Below, one piece after another: positions 7,439 through 15,040 of a DNA stretch of 47,355 nucleotides. Source of the stretch: Steroidobacter agaridevorans (GTDB lineage: Bacteria > Pseudomonadota > Gammaproteobacteria > Steroidobacterales > Steroidobacteraceae); assembly GCF_009932555.1 (NCBI RefSeq), contig NZ_BLJO01000015.1, positions 1 to 47,355 of the forward strand. Reading direction: 5' to 3'. Made by a program: the position numbers and the translations under genes. Below the pieces are notes generated by a model. The model made no database searches, had not been told where the DNA came from, and worked only from the letters and a program-made list of their open reading frames with translations. Every line of letters starts with the position of its first letter. Positions within the stretch are counted from its first letter, which is position 1.

Positions 7439-7500
7439 GGAATTCTCGGGGTTTTCGAGTAATTCCGAGGACTTATGGATCTTCTTGGATGTCCTCGGAA
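7439..7500. repeat. Hairpins between int and ssrA 3' end
   Basis: TTCCGAGGAC (7463-7472) and GTCCTCGGAA (7491-7500) are perfect 10-bp inverted arms with an 18-base loop. An adjoining hairpin uses GGAATT-CTCG (7439-7448) and CGAG-t-AATTCC (7456-7466). On the minus strand they follow the tmRNA 3' end directly, so they could stop ssrA transcription, although no U-tract follows. They could equally be part of the attachment-site region. Confidence 0.5.
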
Positions 7501-7507
7501 CAGGTGA

Positions 7508-7540
7508 TGGTGGAGGCGGCGGGAATCGAACCCGCGTCCG
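7508..7540. other. Predicted island attachment region (ssrA 3' end)
   Basis: The T-arm and acceptor 3' strand of the tmRNA, complementary to 7508-7540, is the segment tyrosine integrases commonly use as crossover core. Its neighbour is the integrase gene. The exact core cannot be delimited because the partner repeat lies outside the window. Confidence 0.45.
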
Positions 7541-7859
7541 CAAGCACTACGCTACAGGACCTACATGCTTAGCTCACTCTTTGTATCTCGCCGCGCGCTA
7601 CCCGAGGAGCAGGGAAGACGAACGACCAGCTGCAGAGCGTTTTAACGAGGCGGCCTGTAGCACACCGACTCGCGAGCTTGTGAGCGCGTCCCCCAATCTG
7701 GATGCACAAGCACATACCAGGCGGAGGTTAGGCGGGATTAAGCCGCCAGAGCGTAGTTGTCGTCGTTTGCAACTATAAGTTTGTAAGCAGTTTAAGGAGT
7801 TACCTACAACTCCGCATGCACCTGGAGTTTCGCCACCCACGTCGAAGCCGGTCGCCCCC
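7508..7859 (-). ncRNA. ssrA: tmRNA (10Sa RNA), tag ANDDNYALAA
   Basis: A one-piece tmRNA of 352 nt. The 5' GGGGGCG (7859-7853) pairs with 3' CGCCTCC ahead of the ACCA end (CCA encoded, 7508-7510). The tRNA-like domain has the standard T-arm (GGTTCGATTCC). The tag reading frame on the minus strand runs 7770-7738 and encodes ANDDNYALAA followed by TAA, the degradation tag added to stalled nascent chains. It works with SmpB, encoded just upstream in the same orientation. The 3' end is the likely integration target of the island on the left. Confidence 0.96.
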
Positions 7860-7890
7860 GTAAGGTGTCGCCACTCGTGGCAACGGCGCT

Positions 7891-7918
7891 AGTGTAAGGG
7901 CAAACGCCAGGATCACAA
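7891..7918 (-). promoter_or_regulatory. Putative ssrA promoter
   Basis: Reading leftward, TTGTGA (7913-7918) and TACACT (7891-7896) are 16 bp apart. The -10 lies 31 bp before the mature tmRNA 5' end, which leaves a short leader for RNase P to remove. Confidence 0.45.
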
Positions 7919-7961
7919 GGGCTGCGAGTCACGAAATGCGTTTGTCGAGCCCGCGGCGGGC

Positions 7962-8438
7962 TCAGCGCTTCGAATGTTTCATCAGGCGCGATTTCTCACG
8001 CTGCCAATCGCGGTCCTTCGAGGTGGCGCGCTTGTCGTGCTCCTTCTTGCCCTTGGCTAGGCCGATGCGCAATTTGGCGCGGCCGGCTTTCCAATACATT
8101 TCCAGCGGCACCAAGGTGTAGCCCTTGCGCTCGACAGCGCCGACCAGTCGGCTCAGCTCCGCGCGGTTCAGCAACAGCTTGCGCGTGCGGATCGGGTCGG
8201 GGATGACGTGCGTGGACGCAGTGGGCAGGGCGGAGACGTGCGCGCCGTAGAGGAAGGCTTCGGCGTTCTTCAGGAACACGTACGCTTCCTTCAGCTGCAC
8301 GCGTCCTGCGCGCATGCTCTTGACCTCCCACCCCTGCAACGACAGGCCAGCCTCGTAAGTCTCCTCGATGAAGTACTCGTGGCGGGCCTGGCGGTTCTCG
8401 GCGATGGTCGGGTTGTTGTCGGCTTTCTGCTTGCTCAT
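7962..8438 (-). CDS. smpB: SsrA-binding protein SmpB
   Basis: This 158-residue small basic protein binds the tRNA-like domain of tmRNA and delivers it to stalled ribosomes. The family sequence is clear: [39 protein letters not shown], and the C-terminal basic tail ([17 protein letters not shown]) that enters the mRNA channel. The ATG at 8438 gives [16 protein letters not shown]; the longer frame would run back through the start of divergent ratA. It lies 102 bp from ssrA on the same strand and 29 bp from the divergent ratA start. Confidence 0.97.
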   Translation of the reverse strand: MSKQKADNNPTIAENRQARHEYFIEETYEAGLSLQGWEVKSMRAGRVQLKEAYVFLKNAEAFLYGAHVSALPTASTHVIPDPIRTRKLLLNRAELSRLVGAVERKGYTLVPLEMYWKAGRAKLRIGLAKGKKEHDKRATSKDRDWQREKSRLMKHSKR

Positions 8439-8467
8439 AGAGGGCGCGGATTGTACCGTGCCGGCGC

Positions 8468-8905
8468 ATGCGTGAAGTAACTCGAAGTGCCCTGGTGCCC
8501 TATACGGCCGAACAAATGTTCGCGCTGGTCGAGGACATTGAGCAGTATCCGCAGTTCGTGCCGTGGATTTCCGCGGCAACGAAGCTGGAGAGCACGCCGG
8601 AACAGGTCACCGGCAAGCTGGAAATGCACAAAGCGGGCGTACGCGAGACGTTCACGACGCGCAATTTTCTGAAACGTCCCACCGAGATGTTAATGACGCT
8701 GGTGGCCGGGCCTTTCAAGACCTTCGAAGGCCGTTGGACGTTCACGCCGCTGGGCGACAAGGGCGTCAAGGTCGGGCTCACGGTTCGTTTCGAGTTCGCC
8801 AACGCCATGCTCGGCATGCTGTTGTCGCACACCTTCGAGAAGAACTGCGCCGAGTTGATCGACGCGTTCGTCGATCGCGCTCGTGCGGTCTATGGAAAAA
8901 AGTGA
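8468..8905 (+). CDS. ratA: RatA/Coq10-family START-like protein
   Basis: This 145-residue protein of the polyketide-cyclase/START-like family matches RatA (YfjG) over its whole length: [28 protein letters not shown], and the C-terminal [19 protein letters not shown]. Family members resemble Coq10 and are implicated in binding ubiquinone-type lipids; E. coli RatA was also reported to interfere with 70S ribosome formation. Its 3' end overlaps rnfH by 14 bp. The ratA-rnfH pair beside smpB is a standard gammaproteobacterial arrangement. Confidence 0.92.
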   Translation: MREVTRSALVPYTAEQMFALVEDIEQYPQFVPWISAATKLESTPEQVTGKLEMHKAGVRETFTTRNFLKRPTEMLMTLVAGPFKTFEGRWTFTPLGDKGVKVGLTVRFEFANAMLGMLLSHTFEKNCAELIDAFVDRARAVYGKK

Positions 8906-9203
8906 GCTACTGCGCATCCGCGTGGTGTACGCACTGCCGGATCGACAGCCGAGCGTGGATCTGCAAGTGCCGCCGGGCACCTCGCTCACCGAAGCCGTGA
9001 ATCGCTCCGGTCTGCTGCAAAAATTTCCGGAAGCCGCGGCTCGTCCCTTGGAGTGCGCCATTTTCGGGCGGGCAGTGCCGCTCACCTACGAGCTGCGCGA
9101 TGGCGACCGCATCGAGATCCTGCGGCCGCTGCTGATCGATCCTAAACAGAGCCGGCGCGAAGCGGCTCAGCGCAGCCGCGCCGAATCTCAGCGACGAAAA
9201 TAA
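8892..9203 (+). CDS. rnfH: RnfH family (UPF0125) protein
   Basis: This 103-residue beta-grasp (ubiquitin-like) protein of the RnfH/RatB family has IRVVYALPDRQPSVDLQVP, ALPDRQ being a family signature, followed by CAIFGRAV and DGDRIEILRPLLIDPK. The ATG at 8892 lies inside ratA; a GTG at 8883 in the same frame is a weaker choice. The basic C-terminal tail (SRREAAQRSRAESQRRK) is common in this family. The molecular function is not established. It converges on bamE, with a 6-bp gap. Confidence 0.9.
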   Translation: MEKSELLRIRVVYALPDRQPSVDLQVPPGTSLTEAVNRSGLLQKFPEAAARPLECAIFGRAVPLTYELRDGDRIEILRPLLIDPKQSRREAAQRSRAESQRRK

Positions 9204-9209
9204 CCCGCC

Positions 9210-9611
9210 TCAATTCGTCGCAGCGGTTTTCGCTTCGGGTGGCTTCACCAGTGTCGGCACCGTATCGGTCGGCCGATCGATGCGCTCGACCTTGTCGGTG
9301 GCGTCGAAGAACACGATGAAATGACGCTTCTGCGGCGAGCTCCAGCGCCCGCGCTTGAAGTAGTACATGTAATCCCAGCGCGTGCTCACGAACGGGTCCG
9401 CCACCATGGGCGTACCGAGAAGCGATCGCACCTGGACGCGGGTCATGCCGACCGCCACCCGGTCGATGTCCTCTTTGTCGAGAAAGTTGCCTTGTTGAAT
9501 ATCGACGCGGTGGACGCACCCTGAGAGGCCGCCGGCCAGCAGCGCGGTGGCGATCAGCGAGGCCAGTGCTCGCACTCGAAGGCAGGACCAGGTGTACTTG
9601 ATTCGTGTCAT
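9210..9611 (-). CDS. bamE: Outer membrane assembly lipoprotein BamE
   Basis: This 133-residue lipoprotein (SmpA/OmlA family) is a subunit of the BAM complex that inserts beta-barrel proteins into the outer membrane. A signal peptide ends in the lipobox LSGC, with lipidated Cys32. The BamE fold follows: GNFLDKEDIDRVAVGMTRVQ, LLGTPMVADPF, and WDYMYYFKRG. It is divergent from fur with about 110 bp between starts, the conserved bamE-fur neighbourhood of gammaproteobacteria. Confidence 0.95.
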   Translation of the reverse strand: MTRIKYTWSCLRVRALASLIATALLAGGLSGCVHRVDIQQGNFLDKEDIDRVAVGMTRVQVRSLLGTPMVADPFVSTRWDYMYYFKRGRWSSPQKRHFIVFFDATDKVERIDRPTDTVPTLVKPPEAKTAATN

Positions 9612-9722
9612 TTCGGGGTGGAGCCAGCGGCTGGGCTGCGAGATAATGCGGCAGGATGATACTCAAAAGCGGTCGGTCCCGCAGCGGGACGCTCGCCGAC
9701 CTTCGATCTGAGGACCAAGCAC

Positions 9723-10160
9723 GTGGAAACCAATGATTTGCGCAAGGCCGGGCTGAAGGTCACGTTGCCTCGGATCAAGATTCTCGAGATTCTCGGCACG
9801 GCCACGCCGCGCCACATGAGTGCGGAAGACATTTATAAGCATCTGCTCGAATCTCACGAGGATATCGGCCTTGCCACGGTGTACCGGGTCTTGACGCAGT
9901 TCGAGGCCGCGGGGCTGGTTACACGTCATCACTTCGAGGGCACCACGGCGGTGTTCGAGCTCAACGAGGGCCAGCACCACGACCACATTGTCTGCTTAGG
10001 CTGCGGCCGGGTGGAAGAGTTCATGGATGCCGGCATCGAAGAGCGGCAGCGCCAGGTCGCGGCCCGTCTCAAGTACGAGCTGAAGGATCACTCCATGATC
10101 CTGTACGGCTACTGCAGCCGGCCGGACTGCCCGGCCAGAAACCAGAAGGGTCGCAACTAA
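9723..10160 (+). CDS. fur: Ferric uptake regulator Fur
   Basis: This 145-residue Fe2+-responsive repressor has an N-terminal winged helix (KVTLPRIKILEIL; GLATVYRVLTQFEAAGLV) and a C-terminal dimerisation and metal site with HHDH (85-88), C91/C94 (CLGC) and C131/C136. The start is GTG at 9723, preceded by GAGGA at a proper distance; no in-frame ATG covers the conserved N-terminus. Fur represses iron-uptake genes when iron is replete. The upstream spacer contains GATAAT (9642-9647) but no convincing full Fur box. Confidence 0.96.
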   Translation: METNDLRKAGLKVTLPRIKILEILGTATPRHMSAEDIYKHLLESHEDIGLATVYRVLTQFEAAGLVTRHHFEGTTAVFELNEGQHHDHIVCLGCGRVEEFMDAGIEERQRQVAARLKYELKDHSMILYGYCSRPDCPARNQKGRN

Positions 10161-10176
10161 AGCGACCCCAAACGGC

Positions 10177-11943
10177 TCAGCGCCGCGCCGGCTTCTTCTT
10201 CGGAGCGGCGGCCGCGGCTTTGGCCGGAGCCTTGGTGGCGCTAGCCGCCGCCTTGGCTGAACCCTTCGCAGGCGCTGGTCGCAGCATCTCGGCGGCATGT
10301 TCCCGCGCTTTATCCGTCACGTTGATACCGCCCAACATGCGCGCGATCTCCTCGATGCGCTCATCGGCAGTCAGCGGGTGCAGGGCGGTGCGGGTGGTCT
10401 TGCCATCCGTGAGCTTCGTGACTCGCACATGAGCGTGAGCCTGGCTGGCGACCTGAGGTAGATGCGTTACGCACAGGGCCTGCGCCCGTTCGCCGAGGGT
10501 CCGCAGCTGACGGCCGACGATCTCCGCCACACCGCCGCCCACGCCGGCATCGACTTCGTCGAACACCAGGCAGGCCAGAGAGTCGGCCATGGCATCGGTC
10601 TGCACAGCGGCAACCTGAATGGCCAGGCTGATACGTGACAACTCGCCGCCCGACGCCACCTTGGCGAGCGGACGGGGCGGCTGACCCGGATTGGCGCTGA
10701 CCAGAAACTCGATGTCATCGGCGCCATTCACGCCGGCCGATTCGGCGGCGCGCACCTCGATCTGAAACTTGCCGCCCGGCATGCCGAGGGTTTGCATCAA
10801 TGCACTGATGCTCGTGCTCAGCGCTTTCGCAGCGGATTTGCGCGCAGCCGTGAGCTTGTCGCACGCCGCGCGGAATTTTTTCTGCGCCTCTTCCAATCGC
10901 TTCTCGATCTGCGCCATCGACGCTTCGAGCGAATCGAGCCGCTGGAACTCCTGCTGCAGCTCCGCTTGCAAGCCGAGCAGGGCGCCGACTTCGACGCGAT
11001 GTTTGCGCGCGATCGATTCCATGGTCGCGAGTCGCTCTTCGACCCACTCCTGACGCTGCGGATCGGCATCGAGATCGGACTCGTAACGCTCCACCGCTTC
11101 GACGCCTTCGCGAAGCGCGATCAGGCTCTCATCGATCAGCTGCGCCATCGGTGCGAACGTCGGATCCAGCTCGCCGACATGACGCGCTGTGCTCAGTGCG
11201 CGCGAGATCGCTTGCTCGGCGCTCACATCTTCCGCTTCACGCAGCAGCTGAATGATTTCGCGCGCGCCCGATGCGAGTCGTCCGCGCTGGGACAGGCGCG
11301 TCCGCTCGGCACCGAGTTCTTCAGCTTCGCCTTCCTTGAGGTCGAGCGCTTGCAGCTCGCTCAAGTGATAGCGCAGGAGCTCCAGGCGAGCCTCGCGATC
11401 CTGCACGGATGCGGCCGCACGATCGCGTTCCTCTTTGACCTGCGACAGAGTGCGCCATGCCTCGGCAACAGCGCTCACCAGCTCACGATGCTCGCCGCTC
11501 TGGTCGAGCAACTCACGCTGCGCTGAGCGACGAACCAACGATTGATATTCCATCTGGCCGTGCACGTCGACGAGCGTCTCGCCGAGCTGACGCAGCGATT
11601 GCACGGACATCGTTTGTCCGTTGACGTAAGCGCGCGAGCGGCCATCCGCGGAAATCACTCGACGCAGCACGCATTCACCTTCGTGCTCGATGGATTGCTC
11701 GTTGAGCCAGGTGTGGGCCGCGGCGTTCTTTTCGATGGCAAATGTCGCCGACACTTCGGCTCGTTCAGCGCCGTGACGTACGACTTCGGCCCCCGCGCGC
11801 CCGCCGGCCGCGAGCAGCAGCGCATCGACCAGGATCGACTTGCCCGCGCCGGTCTCGCCGGTCAGCACCGTCAAGCCCGGGCCAAGCTCCAGCTCGACCG
11901 CGTCGATGATGGCAAAGTCGCGGATCTGAATATGAGTGAGCAT
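10177..11943 (-). CDS. recN: DNA repair protein RecN, with Ala/Lys-rich tail
   Basis: This 588-residue SMC-like ATPase acts in recombinational double-strand break repair. It has Walker A GETGAGKS (29-36), a central coiled-coil region, the ABC signature ASGGELSRISLA and Walker B VFDEVDAGVGG. Typical RecN is about 550-560 residues. Here about 35 extra C-terminal residues are almost only Ala, Lys and Pro (from PAPAKGSAK to KKKPARR), resembling histone-H1-like basic tails. It lies 17 bp downstream of nadK on the same strand, so it is probably co-transcribed. Confidence 0.96.
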   Translation of the reverse strand: MLTHIQIRDFAIIDAVELELGPGLTVLTGETGAGKSILVDALLLAAGGRAGAEVVRHGAERAEVSATFAIEKNAAAHTWLNEQSIEHEGECVLRRVISADGRSRAYVNGQTMSVQSLRQLGETLVDVHGQMEYQSLVRRSAQRELLDQSGEHRELVSAVAEAWRTLSQVKEERDRAAASVQDREARLELLRYHLSELQALDLKEGEAEELGAERTRLSQRGRLASGAREIIQLLREAEDVSAEQAISRALSTARHVGELDPTFAPMAQLIDESLIALREGVEAVERYESDLDADPQRQEWVEERLATMESIARKHRVEVGALLGLQAELQQEFQRLDSLEASMAQIEKRLEEAQKKFRAACDKLTAARKSAAKALSTSISALMQTLGMPGGKFQIEVRAAESAGVNGADDIEFLVSANPGQPPRPLAKVASGGELSRISLAIQVAAVQTDAMADSLACLVFDEVDAGVGGGVAEIVGRQLRTLGERAQALCVTHLPQVASQAHAHVRVTKLTDGKTTRTALHPLTADERIEEIARMLGGINVTDKAREHAAEMLRPAPAKGSAKAAASATKAPAKAAAAAPKKKPARR

Positions 11944-11960
11944 CTTCGCGTTAGAGGATG

Positions 11961-12881
11961 TTATTCCGAGTTTGGGTCGGGGTAGGGAGCGGTTCGGTCA
12001 CCGCGGCCCCAGCGCAGCTTCGAGCGCAGCGTGCGATAGTAATCGTGATCGGCGGGATGGAGGAGGGTCACGTTGCTCGCGGCGGGGCGAACCACCAGGC
12101 GATCACCCTGCGACAGCGCGCCGAGCGAAACGCCATCGCAAGTGACTTGTCCGTTGCTGTCCGGGCGATCGAGCAGCCGCACTTCGATGATGGCATTGCT
12201 CCGGACCACGATGGGCCGGTCCGACAAGGTATGTGGACAGATCGGCGCGAGCACCAGCGCATCCAAACCCGGATACAGAATGGGGCCGCCACACGACAGC
12301 GCATACGCGGTCGAGCCGGTCGCCGTTGCGATCACCAAACCGTCGCCGCCGTGGGTGTTCACGTAGCGGCCATCGATATAGGTCTCGAAATCGAGGATGC
12401 GACCGGTCTGCCACTTCTGCAGGACGACGTCGTTCAGGCCGTTGCATTGGCGATCGGGCTGGCCGGGCGAGCTCAAGGTTGCTTGCAGCATCGCGCGCTG
12501 ATCGCTCACATAGCGACCGGCGAGAATTTCATCGACACGCGTGGTGAGCTCGGTCGGGCCGATGTCGGCGAGGAATCCGAGTCGGCCGCGATTGATGCCG
12601 AGGACCGGCAAGCCGCGCGGAGCTGCGAGCCGGGCTGCGTGCAACATGGAGCCGTCGCCGCCTACCGCGATGAGCAGGTCCGAGGTCGCGCAGAGATCCG
12701 ATTCAGGCAAGCGTTCGACCTTGACGCCACGGTAGTCGACGCTCGTGGCCGCATCGACGAGCACGCGCCGCGCACGGCTGTGTAGATGAGCGGCCAAAAC
12801 CTGCAAGGATTCGACAACCCGCAAGTCACGGGTGTTGCCGATGATGGCGATGGTTTGGAACGGTTGGGGCGCTGCGGGCAT
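11961..12881 (-). CDS. nadK: NAD kinase
   Basis: This 306-residue ATP-NAD kinase makes NADP+ from NAD+. Diagnostic motifs are GGDGSMLHAAR (GGDG at 74-77), the GINRGRLGFLADI segment, the LNDVVL motif and HGGDGLVIATATGSTAY. The ATG at 12881 gives MPAAPQPFQTIAIIG; an in-frame ATG 13 codons upstream (12920) is possible but adds non-conserved residues. It is divergent from hrcA and leads the nadK-recN pair, the arrangement seen in many gammaproteobacteria. Confidence 0.95.
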   Translation of the reverse strand: MPAAPQPFQTIAIIGNTRDLRVVESLQVLAAHLHSRARRVLVDAATSVDYRGVKVERLPESDLCATSDLLIAVGGDGSMLHAARLAAPRGLPVLGINRGRLGFLADIGPTELTTRVDEILAGRYVSDQRAMLQATLSSPGQPDRQCNGLNDVVLQKWQTGRILDFETYIDGRYVNTHGGDGLVIATATGSTAYALSCGGPILYPGLDALVLAPICPHTLSDRPIVVRSNAIIEVRLLDRPDSNGQVTCDGVSLGALSQGDRLVVRPAASNVTLLHPADHDYYRTLRSKLRWGRGDRTAPYPDPNSE

Positions 12882-12998
12882 GGATGCGGTTTGTAGCACG
12901 GACCCATGTCGGCCAGCCATGCGAATCCCGTTGTGAAGCGGCGACCGGACCCAAGATAGCCCTTATCGAACGCCCGCTTGACTAAGGGGCGGTCTGCT

Positions 12999-13027
12999 TG
13001 ACAGCGCCTCGCGCGGTGCTTAGCTTC
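12999..13027 (+). promoter_or_regulatory. Putative hrcA promoter
   Basis: A perfect TTGACA (12999-13004) is followed 17 bp later by TAGCTT (13022-13027). It sits in the divergent nadK/hrcA spacer about 120 bp before the hrcA ATG. A partial dyad, TTGCA and TGCAA around 13049-13064, lies downstream. Confidence 0.45.
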
Positions 13028-13143
13028 GCTTGGACAGCGGCACCGCATTGCAAGCTGGTGCAAAATGCCTTCTGTCACATAGGTTTGAGTCTTAGATGCG
13101 GCGGGGCAAAGGCCCCACGAACCAAGCCGCCCGAACCGCTACG

Positions 13144-14202
13144 ATGCCGACCCTGAACGACGAACCGCTGAATGACCGTTCCCAGCAGTTGCTGAAGCTG
13201 CTGGTGGAACATTACATCCGCGACGGGCAGCCCGTCGGATCCCGCACTCTGTCCCGTGATCTGGGGCTGAACCTGAGCGCGGCGACCATCCGCAATGTCA
13301 TGGCGGATCTGGAGGAGTTGGGCTTCGTCACTTCGCCGCACACCTCGGCGGGCCGCGTTCCCACCGACAAGGGTTATCGCTTTTTCGTCGACACGCTGCT
13401 CAAGTATCAGCCGCTCGACGACGAGAAGATCGCCGCGATCCAGTCGCGCTTCGGCGAGCACACCGCCGACCACAAGGCGCTGGTGGCCGCTGCTTCCCAG
13501 ATGTTATCGAGCGTCACCCGGCTCGCCGGCGTCGTGACATTGCCGCGACAGAGTCACTCGGCGCTCAGTCAGATCGAATTCGTGCCGCTGTCGGATAACC
13601 GGGTGCTGGCGATCATGGTCGTGAACGGCCGTGAAGTGCAGAACCGCATCGTGCAGCTGGATCGTCACTACAGTTCCGAGGAGCTGCGCCGCGCCTCGAA
13701 CTATTTGAATCAGGAATTCGGCGGCAAGGAATTGAGCGCGGTGCGCGAGCACTTGCTCAATCAGCTGAAGGAAACACGCGAGTCGCTGAACCAGGTGATG
13801 CTCGACGCCATTCATCTGGCGCAGCACGTGGTCATGCCGTCGCCGGCCTCGGGCCGCATGGAATATGTCATCGCCGGCGAAACCAACCTGATGAGCTTCG
13901 CCGAGCTATCCAACGTCGAGAAGCTGCGGCGCCTGTTCGAGGCGTTCACCCAGCAGCGCGACATCCTGCACCTGCTCGATCTGAGTCTGAAGGCGGACGG
14001 TGTGCAGATCTTCATCGGCCAGGAATCCGGCTACACCATCCTGGACGACTGCAGCGTGGTCACGGCGCCGTACACCCTGGACCAGGAAGTGGTCGGCGTG
14101 CTGGGGGTCATCGGTCCAACGCGAATGGCCTACGAGCGCATCATCCCGATCGTCGATATCACCGCAAAGCTGCTCGGCTCCGCCTTGAATTCCCGCGCCT
14201 GA
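13144..14202 (+). CDS. hrcA: Heat-inducible transcription repressor HrcA
   Basis: This 352-residue repressor of class I heat-shock genes has an N-terminal winged helix (LNDRSQQLLKLLVEHYIRDG; SAATIRNVMADLEELGF; SPHTSAGRVPTDKGYR) and a GAF-like C-terminal domain ending in GVIGPTRMAYERIIPIVD. The ATG at 13144 is chosen because it gives the usual N-terminus and length; an in-frame ATG at 13096 adds 16 odd residues. It leads the hrcA-grpE-dnaK-dnaJ cluster. No canonical CIRCE operator was found in the window. Confidence 0.94.
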   Translation: MPTLNDEPLNDRSQQLLKLLVEHYIRDGQPVGSRTLSRDLGLNLSAATIRNVMADLEELGFVTSPHTSAGRVPTDKGYRFFVDTLLKYQPLDDEKIAAIQSRFGEHTADHKALVAAASQMLSSVTRLAGVVTLPRQSHSALSQIEFVPLSDNRVLAIMVVNGREVQNRIVQLDRHYSSEELRRASNYLNQEFGGKELSAVREHLLNQLKETRESLNQVMLDAIHLAQHVVMPSPASGRMEYVIAGETNLMSFAELSNVEKLRRLFEAFTQQRDILHLLDLSLKADGVQIFIGQESGYTILDDCSVVTAPYTLDQEVVGVLGVIGPTRMAYERIIPIVDITAKLLGSALNSRA

Positions 14203-14220
14203 GCCGCCATTCCCGTCGCG

Positions 14221-14272
14221 CCTGACCTGTCCCCAGGAGAGGTCAGGGCTGAGGTCGGCCGCCTGATCAGGC
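14221..14272. repeat. Hairpin and perfect palindrome in hrcA-grpE spacer
   Basis: CCTGACCT (14221-14228) and AGGTCAGG (14240-14247) are 8-bp arms with an 11-base loop. They are followed by the perfect 12-bp palindrome GCCTGATCAGGC (14261-14272). The first could end hrcA transcription, though no T-run follows. The second could be a protein-binding site ahead of grpE. Confidence 0.5.
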
Positions 14273-14359
14273 AGAATGCCGCCCCTTTAAAGAAACCGCG
14301 TCCCGCCACGGCGCAGCCGGGCGGGCACGAGCCCTTTTGCGATGAGGAGAACCAGATTC

Positions 14360-14881
14360 ATGAGCACGCCCAACGAGCAGGATCGCCCGCCCGGCGCCAA
14401 TGGCGCCCCCGCAGAAGGCGGGGAGGTCGATTTGCAGGCTGCCCTGCAGGCCGCCGAAGTCCGAGCGCTGGAAAGCCGCGACCTGTACATGCGCGCGCTC
14501 GCCGAGATGGAAAATATTCGCAAGCGTGCGTCCCGGGATGTAGAGCAGGCTCATAAATACGCCGTCGATAAATTTGCCAACGATCTGGTCGGCGTGAAGG
14601 ACAGCCTGGAGCTGGGCCTGTTGGCCGCCGGCGACGCGCAGACCCTGCGCGCCGGCACCGAAGCAACCCTGAAATTGCTGGCCAAGGCGTTCGAGAAGAA
14701 CGGCCTGACCGAGATCGATCCGCTGGGCGAGCCGTTCAATCCGGAGCTGCACGAAGCCATGGCCATGCAGCCCTCCGCCGAGCATGTGCCGGACAGCGTG
14801 ACCCAGGTCGTGCAGAAGGGTTACCAGCTGAACGGCCGGCTGTTGCGCCCGGCGCGCGTGATCGTCGCAAAAGCGCCCTGA
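14360..14881 (+). CDS. grpE: Nucleotide exchange factor GrpE
   Basis: This 173-residue co-chaperone releases ADP from DnaK. A long N-terminal coiled coil (ESRDLYMRALAEMENIRKRA) is followed by the C-terminal beta-wing domain (PFNPELHEAMAMQPS; VVQKGYQLNGRLLRPARV). The ATG at 14360 follows a GAGGAGA ribosome site; an in-frame start at 14342 is less likely. It sits between hrcA and dnaK, as expected. Confidence 0.96.
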   Translation: MSTPNEQDRPPGANGAPAEGGEVDLQAALQAAEVRALESRDLYMRALAEMENIRKRASRDVEQAHKYAVDKFANDLVGVKDSLELGLLAAGDAQTLRAGTEATLKLLAKAFEKNGLTEIDPLGEPFNPELHEAMAMQPSAEHVPDSVTQVVQKGYQLNGRLLRPARVIVAKAP

Positions 14882-15040
14882 TTCAATGGACTTGGGGACT
14901 TGTAAACGCCGGCACCCATCCGCAGATATCGCGACAAGACGGCCGGCGCCGCGGACACAGTCCGCGCACCTGGCCAGATTTACAGACTTGTTAAGACTCG
15001 AACTAACTACTAACGGAACATTTGCAGGAGACATTGGGCC

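Larger units (their letters stand above)
1..7507. mobile_element. Integrase-proximal part of a genomic island inserted at ssrA
   Basis: The block between the window start and the 3' end of the tmRNA gene has island hallmarks. A tyrosine integrase sits next to the ssrA 3' end. The cargo consists of defence and toxin-antitoxin genes, and the base composition is visibly more AT-rich than the GC-rich housekeeping genes to the right. The tmRNA 3' end is a well-known target of tyrosine integrases. No second copy of the ssrA 3' end was seen inside the window, so the far end should lie to the left of position 1. Island identity is inference from context; the exact left boundary is not visible. Confidence 0.75.

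Noticed and set aside
8450-8455. TACAAT (leftward) in the smpB/ratA spacer as an smpB promoter
   Set aside because: No -35 hexamer at a suitable distance; the candidate TTACTT is 19 bp away and weak.
9642-9663. GATAAT and GATACT upstream of fur as a Fur box
   Set aside because: Spacing and sequence do not reproduce the repeated GATAAT unit well enough for an autoregulatory site.
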